This document shows positions 34,476 through 42,490 of a stretch of 64,000 bases of DNA, one piece after another. Origin of the DNA: Devosia sp. 67-54 (GTDB lineage: Bacteria; Pseudomonadota; Alphaproteobacteria; Rhizobiales; Devosiaceae); NCBI RefSeq assembly GCF_001899075.1, contig NZ_MKVA01000005.1:186001-250000 (forward strand), given 5' to 3'. The first letter of the stretch is position 1; the number at the start of each line of letters is the position of its first letter. Made by a program: the position numbers and the translations under genes. The notes beneath the pieces were generated by a model. The model made no database searches and had not been told where the DNA came from. It saw only the letters and a program-made list of their open reading frames with translations.

Positions 34476-35945
34476 TCAGGGGAGATGGAACCGCTTGCCG
34501 AGGTAGATCGTCGGCTCATAAATGGTGTGTCCGAAGGCGGTGTAGGGCACGGTTTCGAGCGGCGTGAGGGAGTCGAAATACGGCGCGACCTCGCCGAGCC
34601 CGAGCTGCGGGTCGCTGACCACCAGCGCATCCTGGCCCTGATGGGCAGCCGGATCGAACCAGTAGTCGTACTGGTCGTGGCGCGACGAGATCGCCGTCAC
34701 CTCCGGATCGTGCAGGGCAAAGCCGAGTTGCGCCGCCGTGGTGTAGCGGGTGGCGGCGACGAAGCCGATCGTGTGCGTCTTTTCGAGCGCCTCGATGCGC
34801 TCGGCGACGGCGGGCCAGCCGAAGGTCGACGACGCCGTCCAGTCGTAGCGGCCGATGAGGTTGCCGACCGGCACGATGGTCTGGTCGAAGGCAAAGCCGC
34901 CGGCGAGCAGCGTTCCGTAGAGCAGATGCAGCAGCAGCACCCAGCGGCGGCGGATCCAGCCGGCGAGCAGCGGCATCAGCGGCAGGATCGCAACGATGTT
35001 CCAGTAAAAGAAGATCTCGACGAACATCGACAGGAACAGCATGCCGAGCGAGGAGGCGGCGAAGATGCTGAGCGACAGCACGCGGGCGCGATCGGCGAAG
35101 GGCACCCCGAGCGGCCGGCGCGCCATGCCCACCAGCGCCGGCACCAGGAACGGGGACATCGCCAGCGTGGCGACGACGAGGAATTCGAGCACGTTGAGCG
35201 GGTGGAAGGTGAAGAGCGAGCCGCCCCAGCGCTCGGAGAGGTGGAATTTGTAGGAGGCGAAGCCTTCGGTGAAATTCCACCAGACGACGGGCGCCTGGAT
35301 CGCCACCGCGACCAGTGCGGCGGCGTAAAGATGCGGCGAGCGCCACATCGCCCGCACCGGCCGGTGCGCCAGGAAGAAGACCACGAGGCCGACGCCGAGG
35401 AAGACGCCGTTGTATTTGGTGAGCACGGCGAGGCCGAGGGCGACGGCACCGGCATAGAGCCAGCGCAGATTTGGCGCACCGGCCTCGTAGCGTTCGGCGA
35501 AGGTCACGAACAGGTGGATGGTGAGCGCCGAGAGGAAGATCAGCAAATGGTCGTGGAAGGAGATGCCGCTCATCAGCCAGAAGAGCGGCGAGGCGAGGTA
35601 GATGGCGGCGGTGGGCCAGAACCAGGCCGCGGGATCGTCGGGCTTCAGGCGCTTTGCCCAGAGCCAGAAGATCCACAGCGTGCCACCCAGGGTGAACCAG
35701 GTGAGGGCGCGAATGGCGAACAGGTTCCAGCCGAAGACGAGGCTCATCAGCCGCATCAGCCAGGGGTGCAGCGGCGGGTGGTCGAAATACGACCAGGCGA
35801 GCTTCTGGCCCCACATCCAGTAATAGGCCTCGTCGCCGATGGGCGGCATGAAGGCGGCAAGGTAGATCTTGAGGGCGAGCAGCAGGACGAAAAAGACCTG
35901 CGCGACGAGCACCGGACGGGAGGCGACGGAGGCGGGCGACGTCAT
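34476..35945 (-). CDS. GT39/ArnT-like membrane glycosyltransferase (array gene A)
   Basis: A 489-residue polytopic protein of the PMT_2/ArnT class, which transfers sugars from polyprenyl-phosphate donors at the periplasmic face. The acidic motif GDEAYYWMWG (DEAYYW at 38-43) and YFDHPP (53-58) lie in the first periplasmic loop, where family members carry catalytic acidic residues. Further shared landmarks are SFHDHLLIF, LTKYNGVFLG and NFTEGFASYKFHLSERWGG. About ten to twelve helices precede a soluble periplasmic tail (TRYTTAAQLGFALHDPEVTA). The start overlaps the stop of gene B by 4 bp (ATGA), and it is last in the array. The acceptor is unknown. Confidence 0.9.
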   Translation of the reverse strand: MTSPASVASRPVLVAQVFFVLLLALKIYLAAFMPPIGDEAYYWMWGQKLAWSYFDHPPLHPWLMRLMSLVFGWNLFAIRALTWFTLGGTLWIFWLWAKRLKPDDPAAWFWPTAAIYLASPLFWLMSGISFHDHLLIFLSALTIHLFVTFAERYEAGAPNLRWLYAGAVALGLAVLTKYNGVFLGVGLVVFFLAHRPVRAMWRSPHLYAAALVAVAIQAPVVWWNFTEGFASYKFHLSERWGGSLFTFHPLNVLEFLVVATLAMSPFLVPALVGMARRPLGVPFADRARVLSLSIFAASSLGMLFLSMFVEIFFYWNIVAILPLMPLLAGWIRRRWVLLLHLLYGTLLAGGFAFDQTIVPVGNLIGRYDWTASSTFGWPAVAERIEALEKTHTIGFVAATRYTTAAQLGFALHDPEVTAISSRHDQYDYWFDPAAHQGQDALVVSDPQLGLGEVAPYFDSLTPLETVPYTAFGHTIYEPTIYLGKRFHLP

Positions 35946-37423
35946 TTGGCCTTGGCCTCGGCGTGGAAGTGCCTGCCCAGATAGATCGTCGGCGCGTAGA
36001 TGGTCTGGCCGAAGGCGGTGTAGGGCACGGTCTCGAGCGGGGTGAGGGAATCGAAGCGCGGAGCGACCTCGGCGAGGCCGAGGATCGGGTCGGAGACGAC
36101 CAGCGCGTCCTGGCCGTCATGCGCGGCGGCGTCGAACCAGATGCCGTATTGGTCGTGGCGGCTGGAGAGATCGGTGACCTCGGGGTCGTGCATGGCGAAG
36201 CCCAATTGTGCGGCGGTGGTGTAGCGTGTGGTGGCCACGAAGCTCGTGTGCTCGTTCTGCTCGAGGACCGCTATGCGGGCAGCGACCTCGGGCCAGCCCC
36301 GCATGGACGAGAAGGTCCAGTCGTATTGGCCGGTGAGGTTGGCGACCGGAACCATCGTCATGTCGAACAGCATGAAGAGAATGGCGGCGATGCCGTAGCC
36401 GAAATGCACGTTGAGCATCCAGCGCCGGTTCATCCAGCCCACCAGCAGCGGCATCAGCAGCACGAAGGCCACGATGTTCCAGTAGAACAGCACCTGTACG
36501 AACAGCGACATTGCAAGCGTGATCGCGCAGGAAATGGCGAGGACCGACAGCGCCAGGGTACGGGCGCGATCGGCGAAGGGCTCGCCGAGCGGCCGGCGGA
36601 TCAGCAGGACGATCGGCGGCAGCAGCAGCGGCGACAGGTGCGAAACCGTCAGGCCGACGAAGCGCAGCAGGCTGAGCGGACCGGGCTCGAACGGTACGTC
36701 GTTCCAGCGCTCGACGAGGTGATACTCGTAGGATGCGAAATGCCGAGCAACGTTCCACCAGATGACCGGGGCTTGCACGGCAAGGCTCAGCACCGCGGCG
36801 AGGTAGAGATGCGGTGAGCGCCAAAGGGGACGCGCCGGCGGGTGTGCCACGAGAAATATCGCCAGGCCAAGTGCCAGCAGGATGGCATTGTATTTGGTGA
36901 GCGCGGCGAGCCCGAGCAGCAACGCGGCAAGGTAGAGCCAGCGCCAGCCTTTGCCGCTCGTCTCCCAATGCTCGGCGAATACCAGGAAGCAGTGGGCCGA
37001 GGCGAGGCAGAGGAAGATCAGCAGATGGTCGTGGAAGGCGATGCTGCCCATCAGAAAGAACATCGGGCTCGCCAAATACACCGCGGCGGTGGGCCAGAAC
37101 CAGGCGGCGGGGTCGTCGGGCTTCAGGCGCTTCGACCAGAGCCAGAAGATCCACAGCGTGCCGGCCAGCGTCAGCCAGGTGAGGGCGCGCAGCGCGAACA
37201 GGTTCCAGCCGAAGAGACGGCTCATCAGGCCGAGCAGCCAGGCATGCAGCGGCGGATGGTCGAAATACGACCAGTCGAGCTTTTGCCCCCACATCCAGTA
37301 ATAGGCCTCGTCGCCGACGGGCGGCATGGTGGCGGCCATGTAGACCTTGAGCAGCAGCAGCACGCCGAAGACGATCTGCGCCGCGACGATCGGGCGGTCG
37401 GTGGCGCGCTGGGGCGTGGTCAC
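35942..37423 (-). CDS. GT39/ArnT-like membrane glycosyltransferase (array gene B)
   Basis: A 493-residue paralogue of gene A and its closest relative in the window. It has VGDEAYYWMWGQKLDWSYFD, AFHDHLLIFLCLASAH, LTKYNAILLALGL and the tail TRYTTAAQLGFAMHDPEVTD. The tail of A and B is nearly the same in the region SRHDQY.WFD, suggesting a recent duplication. The GTG at 37423 overlaps the stop of the UPF0114 gene (GTGA) and is chosen over an upstream ATG whose in-frame extension is basic and out of character. It is coupled downstream to gene A by ATGA. Confidence 0.88.
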   Translation of the reverse strand: MTTPQRATDRPIVAAQIVFGVLLLLKVYMAATMPPVGDEAYYWMWGQKLDWSYFDHPPLHAWLLGLMSRLFGWNLFALRALTWLTLAGTLWIFWLWSKRLKPDDPAAWFWPTAAVYLASPMFFLMGSIAFHDHLLIFLCLASAHCFLVFAEHWETSGKGWRWLYLAALLLGLAALTKYNAILLALGLAIFLVAHPPARPLWRSPHLYLAAVLSLAVQAPVIWWNVARHFASYEYHLVERWNDVPFEPGPLSLLRFVGLTVSHLSPLLLPPIVLLIRRPLGEPFADRARTLALSVLAISCAITLAMSLFVQVLFYWNIVAFVLLMPLLVGWMNRRWMLNVHFGYGIAAILFMLFDMTMVPVANLTGQYDWTFSSMRGWPEVAARIAVLEQNEHTSFVATTRYTTAAQLGFAMHDPEVTDLSSRHDQYGIWFDAAAHDGQDALVVSDPILGLAEVAPRFDSLTPLETVPYTAFGQTIYAPTIYLGRHFHAEAKAK

Positions 37424-37938
37424 TTCCTGGCGTCTTTGCCGACGGCCTTGGTGAGGGCGGCGACGCGGTCGATGAAGGCGAGGAACAGCGCCGAGACCAC
37501 GAAGGCCAGGTGGATCAACGTGTACCACATCAGCTTGTCGCCGGCGTATTGCTCGACGTTGAGGAACACCTGCAGCAAATGGATGGAGGAGATGGCGACG
37601 ATGGTCGAGGCGACCTTGATCTTGAGCGAGCCGACGTCGATCTCGCCCAGCCAGTGCACGTCGCGGGATTCATCGAAGCGCGACACGAAGTTCTCGTAGC
37701 CGGAGATGATCACCATGACGACGAGGCTGGCGATCAGCGCCGCGTCGATCAGCCCCAGCATCTTGAGGATCGAATCGGAGTCCTCGAGGGCGAACAGATG
37801 GGTGGCGAATTCCCACAGCTTGTAGCCGAAGCTGATGGCGTACAGCGCCAGCGCGATGCCGAGCCCGATATAGAAGACCACCAGCAGCCAGCGCGAGGCC
37901 AGGATCACGCCCTCGATGAACAGCTCCAGTCGCTTCAT
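37420..37938 (-). CDS. UPF0114 (TIGR00645/YqhA) family membrane protein
   Basis: A 172-residue inner-membrane protein starting MKRLELFIEGVILASRWLLV, with GLGIALALYAISFGYKLWEF, LIASLVVMVIISGYENFVSR and IKVASTIVAISSIHLLQVFL, all diagnostic of the family. It has three to four helices. Function is unknown. It sits inside the glycosyltransferase array, overlapping gene B by 4 bp and 59 bp after gene C, so it should be co-expressed with them. An in-frame ATG 18 codons upstream is less likely because the family start is MKRLE. Confidence 0.92.
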   Translation of the reverse strand: MKRLELFIEGVILASRWLLVVFYIGLGIALALYAISFGYKLWEFATHLFALEDSDSILKMLGLIDAALIASLVVMVIISGYENFVSRFDESRDVHWLGEIDVGSLKIKVASTIVAISSIHLLQVFLNVEQYAGDKLMWYTLIHLAFVVSALFLAFIDRVAALTKAVGKDARK

Positions 37939-37997
37939 GACGCCTCGTCCGGTTGGTCGCACAGGAAATAGCGAATTTGGGCGATCCGGCAAGCCGG

Positions 37998-39473
37998 TCA
38001 GGGCTTAAAGTCGCGGCCCAGCCAGATTTCGAAGGTCCAGACGGTCTGGCCGCGGACGACCACCGGCACGTCCTCGAGCTTTTCGACGCCGGCGAAATGC
38101 GGCGCCGCCTCGGCGATGGTCGAGCCGGCGCCGGCGTCGGCGACGATCAGCGCGTCCCGGCCGGCATGGGCGGCGGCGTCCCACCAGAAATCGGCCTGCG
38201 AGGGCAGATGGTTGAGGGCGGCGATGTCGGCATCGTGCAACTGGAAGCCGAGCTGAGCGGCGTGGGTGTAGCGGGCGGCGGCGAGGAAGGCGTCGGGATG
38301 CGCCTTGTGCTGCACGACGATTTCGGCGGCGAGCTCGGGCCAGCCGAAGCTCGCCGCGGCGCCGGTGTCGCCGAAGCCGAGCAGCTTCATCGGGCCGACT
38401 GTATAGTTGAGGAGGCCGACGGTGATGATCACGAGGCCGAAGGCGATGTGCAGCAGCATCGCCAGCCGGCTGGAGACGAGGCGGAGGACCACCGGGGCGA
38501 GCACGGCATAGGCGACGATGTTCCAGTGGACGTAGATGTAGACGTAGAGTGCGATGATCGCCCAGGCGAGCGTCGACAGCAGATAGACGATGCCGGCGAG
38601 GCTGAGGCTGCGCGCATCGTCGTCGGAACGGCGGCGAAGGAAGGGAAGGCGGAACAGCGCCAGGAACAGCACCGGCGACATCGAGGCCACCATGGCGCCG
38701 AGGAAGTCGACCACCTGCCGCAGGCTGGGCGTGCCCCAGTTGAGATGGTCGCGCTCGGTGAAGTGGTAGCGCAGGCTGGCCCAGCCTTCGGTGAGATTCC
38801 AGTAGAACACCGGCGCCTGCATCAGCACGGCGAGCAGCACCGCCAGCCAGAGCTGCGGCGTGAGGTAGAGCCCGCGCAGCTTCGGGCGCCAGACGATCCA
38901 GGCGGCGAGGCCCACGCCGAGGAAGACGCCGTTATATTTGGTGAGCACGGCGAGGCCGAGCAGGGCGGCGGCGAGAAAGAGGTTGCGCCACGCCCGGATG
39001 CCGGCTTCCCAGTCGCGCGCGAAGCTGTGAAAGGCGTAGGTGGTGGCGACGACGAAGAAGATCAGCAGATGGTCGTGGTAGGCGAAGGCCGACATCATGA
39101 AGATGATCGGGACGGTGAAATAGAGCACTGCCGTCTGCACGAGCCAGCCGAGGCGGTCGTCGGGCGCCAGCAGCTTCGACCAGAGCCACAGCACGGCGAG
39201 GGTGCCGGCGAGGCTCAGCCAGGTGAGCAGCCGGACGCTGAAATTGCTCCAGCCGAACAGCGCCGCCACCAGCCCCTGCAGCCAGCCGTCGAGTGGCGGG
39301 TGGTCGAAATACGACCAGCTCAGGTGCTGGCCCCACATCCAGTAATAGGCCTCGTCGCCCATCGGCGGCACGGCGAGGTCGAACCACAGGCGCAGCGCCA
39401 GCAGATAGGCGAGCACCAGCCCGAGCAGCACCAGCCACCAGCGCGGCGCGGGGCGGGTGGCGGCCGCGCTCAT
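37998..39473 (-). CDS. GT39/ArnT-like membrane glycosyltransferase (array gene C)
   Basis: A 491-residue paralogue with MGDEAYYWMWGQHLSWSYFD, AYHDHLLIFFVVATTYAFHS, LTKYNGVFLGVGLAAW and NLTEGWASLRYHFTERDHLN. Its periplasmic tail has ARYTHAAQLGFQLHDADIAA. Unlike A, B and E it reads TERDHLNW rather than xERW at the loop after TEG. The start ATG overlaps the stop of gene D (ATGA). A much longer open frame upstream is a shadow of gene D/E. The sugar donor and acceptor are unknown. Confidence 0.9.
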   Translation of the reverse strand: MSAAATRPAPRWWLVLLGLVLAYLLALRLWFDLAVPPMGDEAYYWMWGQHLSWSYFDHPPLDGWLQGLVAALFGWSNFSVRLLTWLSLAGTLAVLWLWSKLLAPDDRLGWLVQTAVLYFTVPIIFMMSAFAYHDHLLIFFVVATTYAFHSFARDWEAGIRAWRNLFLAAALLGLAVLTKYNGVFLGVGLAAWIVWRPKLRGLYLTPQLWLAVLLAVLMQAPVFYWNLTEGWASLRYHFTERDHLNWGTPSLRQVVDFLGAMVASMSPVLFLALFRLPFLRRRSDDDARSLSLAGIVYLLSTLAWAIIALYVYIYVHWNIVAYAVLAPVVLRLVSSRLAMLLHIAFGLVIITVGLLNYTVGPMKLLGFGDTGAAASFGWPELAAEIVVQHKAHPDAFLAAARYTHAAQLGFQLHDADIAALNHLPSQADFWWDAAAHAGRDALIVADAGAGSTIAEAAPHFAGVEKLEDVPVVVRGQTVWTFEIWLGRDFKP

Positions 39474-40936
39474 TTGACGAGATACACCGAGTAGGTCTCG
39501 AGCGGATCGCCAGCGGCGTCGCGGGTGATGGCGGCGAGCAGGGTGGCGTTGGCCGGCGGCGCCCCGGCCCCGGGCGTCACCAGCAGATGCGGGGCGGCCA
39601 TGAGCGCGGGATCGGCCGGCGGCATGTACTGGTAGCGGAACGGCTCGGAGGTCTCGAACACCGGCAGCGGGTCGTGGGCCATGCGGGCATAATAGCCGAG
39701 CCAACCGTTGAGCGAATAGTTGGTGGTGTCGACCCAGCGGGCGCCGCTGTCGCGCGCCAGCGCCGAGACCTTGCTCCACAGATCCGGCCAGCCATAGACG
39801 AAGTCGAAGGCCTTCACCGGCCCGAGGACGGGCAGGGTGCGGGTTTCGATCGACTGGTAGGCGACGAGCATCAGAGCGAGGCCGAGCGGCACGTGCAGGG
39901 CGGCGATGGCGTTGAGCGCCCAGCGCAGCCAGCCGGCCCGCGGACGGACGGTCATCGCCGCCCAGGCGCCGACCAGCGCCAGTTGCGGAAACAGCGGCGC
40001 TGTCCAGTTCGGATTGACGCGGCCGAACACGGCGTCGGCGAGGAAGTAGGCGGCCATCGGCGTGGCGGTGAGCACCGGCAGAGCGAGCGGCCGCGCACGG
40101 CGGGCGAAGAACAGCACGAGGCCGAGGATGACGAAGACGTAGAGCGTGGGGAGGAGCTGGATGCCCTCTTCGACGAGGAAGCGCAGGAATTCGCCGGGCC
40201 GCACGACGTGGTCCGCGAAGTTCGAGCGGCCGAGCTGGTAGCGGAACGAGTTCCAGTCGCGCTGCGAATTGACCCAGACGACCGGGGCAAAGCAGAGCAG
40301 GGCGAGCACGCCGCCGGCCCAGACCTGCCAGAGCTTCAGCCAGGCGAGGCGGTCGCGGCTGGTAACGAGGTAGAACAGCAGTCCGGCGCCGAGAAAGACC
40401 ACGGTGTATTTCGACAGCAGGCCGAGGCCGGCGCAGAGGCCGGCCAGCAGCCACCAATTGGCGTTGCGGCTGCGGGTGAATTCGGCGACGGCCCAGATGG
40501 CCAGCACCCAGAACATGGTCGAGGGGCCGTCCGGCGTGGCGACGGCGAAGGTGATGATGACGGCCACCGTCACCGAATAGGCGATGGCGGCGGCGGCGCC
40601 GATGCGGCGATCGCCGAACAGGATGTCGCCCATGCGGTAGAGCGCGGCGCAGACCACGAGATCGGCGACGAAGAACATGCTGCGTACGGCGAGCTCGCTC
40701 TCGCCCAGCAGCGCGCGGCCGAGCCAGATCAGCCAGGCGACCGACGGCGAGTGGTCGTAGTACCAGACGCTCGGATAGAACGACCAGATGGCGTAATAGG
40801 CCTCGTCGCCGATGAGGCCGAAGCGGATGGCGAAGGCCAGCCGCGGCAGCGTCAGCAGCAGCACGATGATGCCGGCGCCGAGCGGGGTGGCCCAGCGCGG
40901 GGTGCGCGGTGCGGCGATGGGGGCGCTGGTGCTCAC
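39470..40936 (-). CDS. GT39-type membrane glycosyltransferase, divergent (array gene D)
   Basis: A 488-residue polytopic protein, the most divergent array member. The first-loop motif is GDEAYYAIWSFYPSVWYYDH followed by SPSVAW instead of the WMWG...YFDHPPL of the others. It keeps both acidic sites (DEAYY and YYDHSP), and LLSKYTVVFLGAGLLFY replaces LTKYNG. The C-terminal part has TTNYSLNGWLGYYARMAHD. It probably belongs to a different GT39 subgroup with another acceptor. GTG at 40936 overlaps the stop of gene E (GTGA); its own stop overlaps gene C (ATGA). Confidence 0.87.
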   Translation of the reverse strand: MSTSAPIAAPRTPRWATPLGAGIIVLLLTLPRLAFAIRFGLIGDEAYYAIWSFYPSVWYYDHSPSVAWLIWLGRALLGESELAVRSMFFVADLVVCAALYRMGDILFGDRRIGAAAAIAYSVTVAVIITFAVATPDGPSTMFWVLAIWAVAEFTRSRNANWWLLAGLCAGLGLLSKYTVVFLGAGLLFYLVTSRDRLAWLKLWQVWAGGVLALLCFAPVVWVNSQRDWNSFRYQLGRSNFADHVVRPGEFLRFLVEEGIQLLPTLYVFVILGLVLFFARRARPLALPVLTATPMAAYFLADAVFGRVNPNWTAPLFPQLALVGAWAAMTVRPRAGWLRWALNAIAALHVPLGLALMLVAYQSIETRTLPVLGPVKAFDFVYGWPDLWSKVSALARDSGARWVDTTNYSLNGWLGYYARMAHDPLPVFETSEPFRYQYMPPADPALMAAPHLLVTPGAGAPPANATLLAAITRDAAGDPLETYSVYLVK

Positions 40937-42420
40937 GGCTGGTAGTCGTCGCCGTGGAAGATGCGCCAGTGATAGACCTCGCGGCCGAAGCGCGTGATGG
41001 TGAAGTCGTCGACCATGGTGAGATTGGTAAAGCTCTGGGCGAGGTATTGCAGCACCGGCGAGCCGTCGTCCTCGTCGGTGAGGATGAGGGCGGATTTGCC
41101 GGCCAGCGCGGCGCGGTCGATCCAGTACTGGTATTCGAGCTCGGGTTCCCTGGTGATCGGCACGGCGGCGGTGGTGCCGAGCGCAAAGCCGATCTGCGAG
41201 GCGGTGGAATAGCGCGTGCCGGCGACGAGGTCGGCCGGGTGCGCCTGCTGCGCGGCGCGCATGTGCGCCGCCACCGTCGGCCAGTCGATGTTGATGGAGC
41301 TGCCGCGGTCGCCGTAGTTGAACAGGGGCGCTACCGGCGTCACGGCGAAGTTGAAGACCAGCAGGGCGGCGCAGACGAGGCCGTAGAGGGTGTGCAGCCA
41401 GAACTGGACTCGCGTTCCGATCCAGCGCACCAGCAGCGGCAGGATGCCGACGAAGGCGAGGATGTTCCAGTAGAAATAGCCGCCGATGGCGATGGTCATG
41501 GCGAAAAAGCCGAGCGACGAGATGGTCATGGTGGCGACCGACACGGTCTTGAGCTGGCTTTCGAACGGCGAGGCCGGTCTGCCGCGCAGCATCCTGACCA
41601 GCGGCCACAGCAGGAATGGCGACAGCATCAGGATGTTGAGGACGACGAAGGCGAGCGGTGGCAGCAGGGCGAAGTGCCAGGGCTGGTCGCCCCAGCGGTC
41701 GTGCATGTGGAAGCGGAAGGACGCGAAGCCTTCGGTGAGGTTCCAGTAGAGCACCGGCGCCTGCATGGCGACGGCGAGCAGGCCGGCGAGCCAGGGGTGC
41801 GGAGTGCGCAGGGCGCTGCGCAGATCCTGGCGGAGCAGCAGGGCGGCGGCAAAGCCGAGGCCGATCACGGCGCCGTTGTATTTGCTGAGGGTCGCGAGAC
41901 CGAGCGCGATTGCCGCGGCGTAGAGCCAGCGCGTGGCGCCGGCCGTGCCGGCGGCCCAGCGTTCGGCGAAATTCGCGAAGCCATGGAGGGCGAGCAGGCC
42001 GAAAGCGACCACGAGATGGTCGTTGTAGGCGATGCTGGTCATGGCGAAATAGAAGGGCGAGGCGAGATAGAGCACCGTCGCCGCCCAGAACCAGGTGTCG
42101 GGATCGGCGGGGGCGAGCTTCCGGCTCCACAGCCGGAACACCCACAGCACCAGCGCCAGCGCCAGCCAGGTGGTCAGCCGCACGGTGAAGCGCGACCAGC
42201 CGAACAGGTGCGACACCGCGAACAGCAGCCAGGCATGCAGCGGCGGGTGGTCGAAATACGACCAGGCCGGGTGCTGGCCCCACATCCAGTAATAGGCTTC
42301 GTCGCCGACCGGATCGGCGTTGAGGTCGAAATACAGCCTCAGCGCAAGGAACAGCAGCGCCGCCAGCGGCAGAGCGAGGTGGAGGCGTCGTTGCTGCGGG
42401 GGTGCGGCGGCGAGGGTCAT
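40933..42420 (-). CDS. GT39/ArnT-like membrane glycosyltransferase (array gene E)
   Basis: A 495-residue paralogue with VGDEAYYWMWGQHPAWSYFD, AYNDHLVVAFGLLALHGFAN, LSKYNGAVIGLGFAAALL and NLTEGFASFRFHMHDRWGDQ. Its soluble tail has TRYSTASQIGFALGTTAAVP and ends TRFGREVYHWRIFHGDDYQP. That ending closely parallels gene F (MGHPIYIWRIFRGEGYIP), so E and F are sister copies. The start at 42420 (MTLAAAP) is preferred, though ATG at 42456 is in frame. It is coupled to D by GTGA and begins 70 bp after F. Confidence 0.88.
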   Translation of the reverse strand: MTLAAAPPQQRRLHLALPLAALLFLALRLYFDLNADPVGDEAYYWMWGQHPAWSYFDHPPLHAWLLFAVSHLFGWSRFTVRLTTWLALALVLWVFRLWSRKLAPADPDTWFWAATVLYLASPFYFAMTSIAYNDHLVVAFGLLALHGFANFAERWAAGTAGATRWLYAAAIALGLATLSKYNGAVIGLGFAAALLLRQDLRSALRTPHPWLAGLLAVAMQAPVLYWNLTEGFASFRFHMHDRWGDQPWHFALLPPLAFVVLNILMLSPFLLWPLVRMLRGRPASPFESQLKTVSVATMTISSLGFFAMTIAIGGYFYWNILAFVGILPLLVRWIGTRVQFWLHTLYGLVCAALLVFNFAVTPVAPLFNYGDRGSSINIDWPTVAAHMRAAQQAHPADLVAGTRYSTASQIGFALGTTAAVPITREPELEYQYWIDRAALAGKSALILTDEDDGSPVLQYLAQSFTNLTMVDDFTITRFGREVYHWRIFHGDDYQP

Positions 42421-42490
42421 TGCGGGTTCCGTCTGGCGGCGCGAGGCATAGCCCATCGGGCGCGCCGGGCAAACATGCGGGCTGCGGCGC

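Noticed and set aside
37998-41186. A single fused 1062-codon protein over array genes C, D and E
   Set aside because: Only the part from 39473 downstream has GT39 character; the rest is a shadow of D and E in a different frame.
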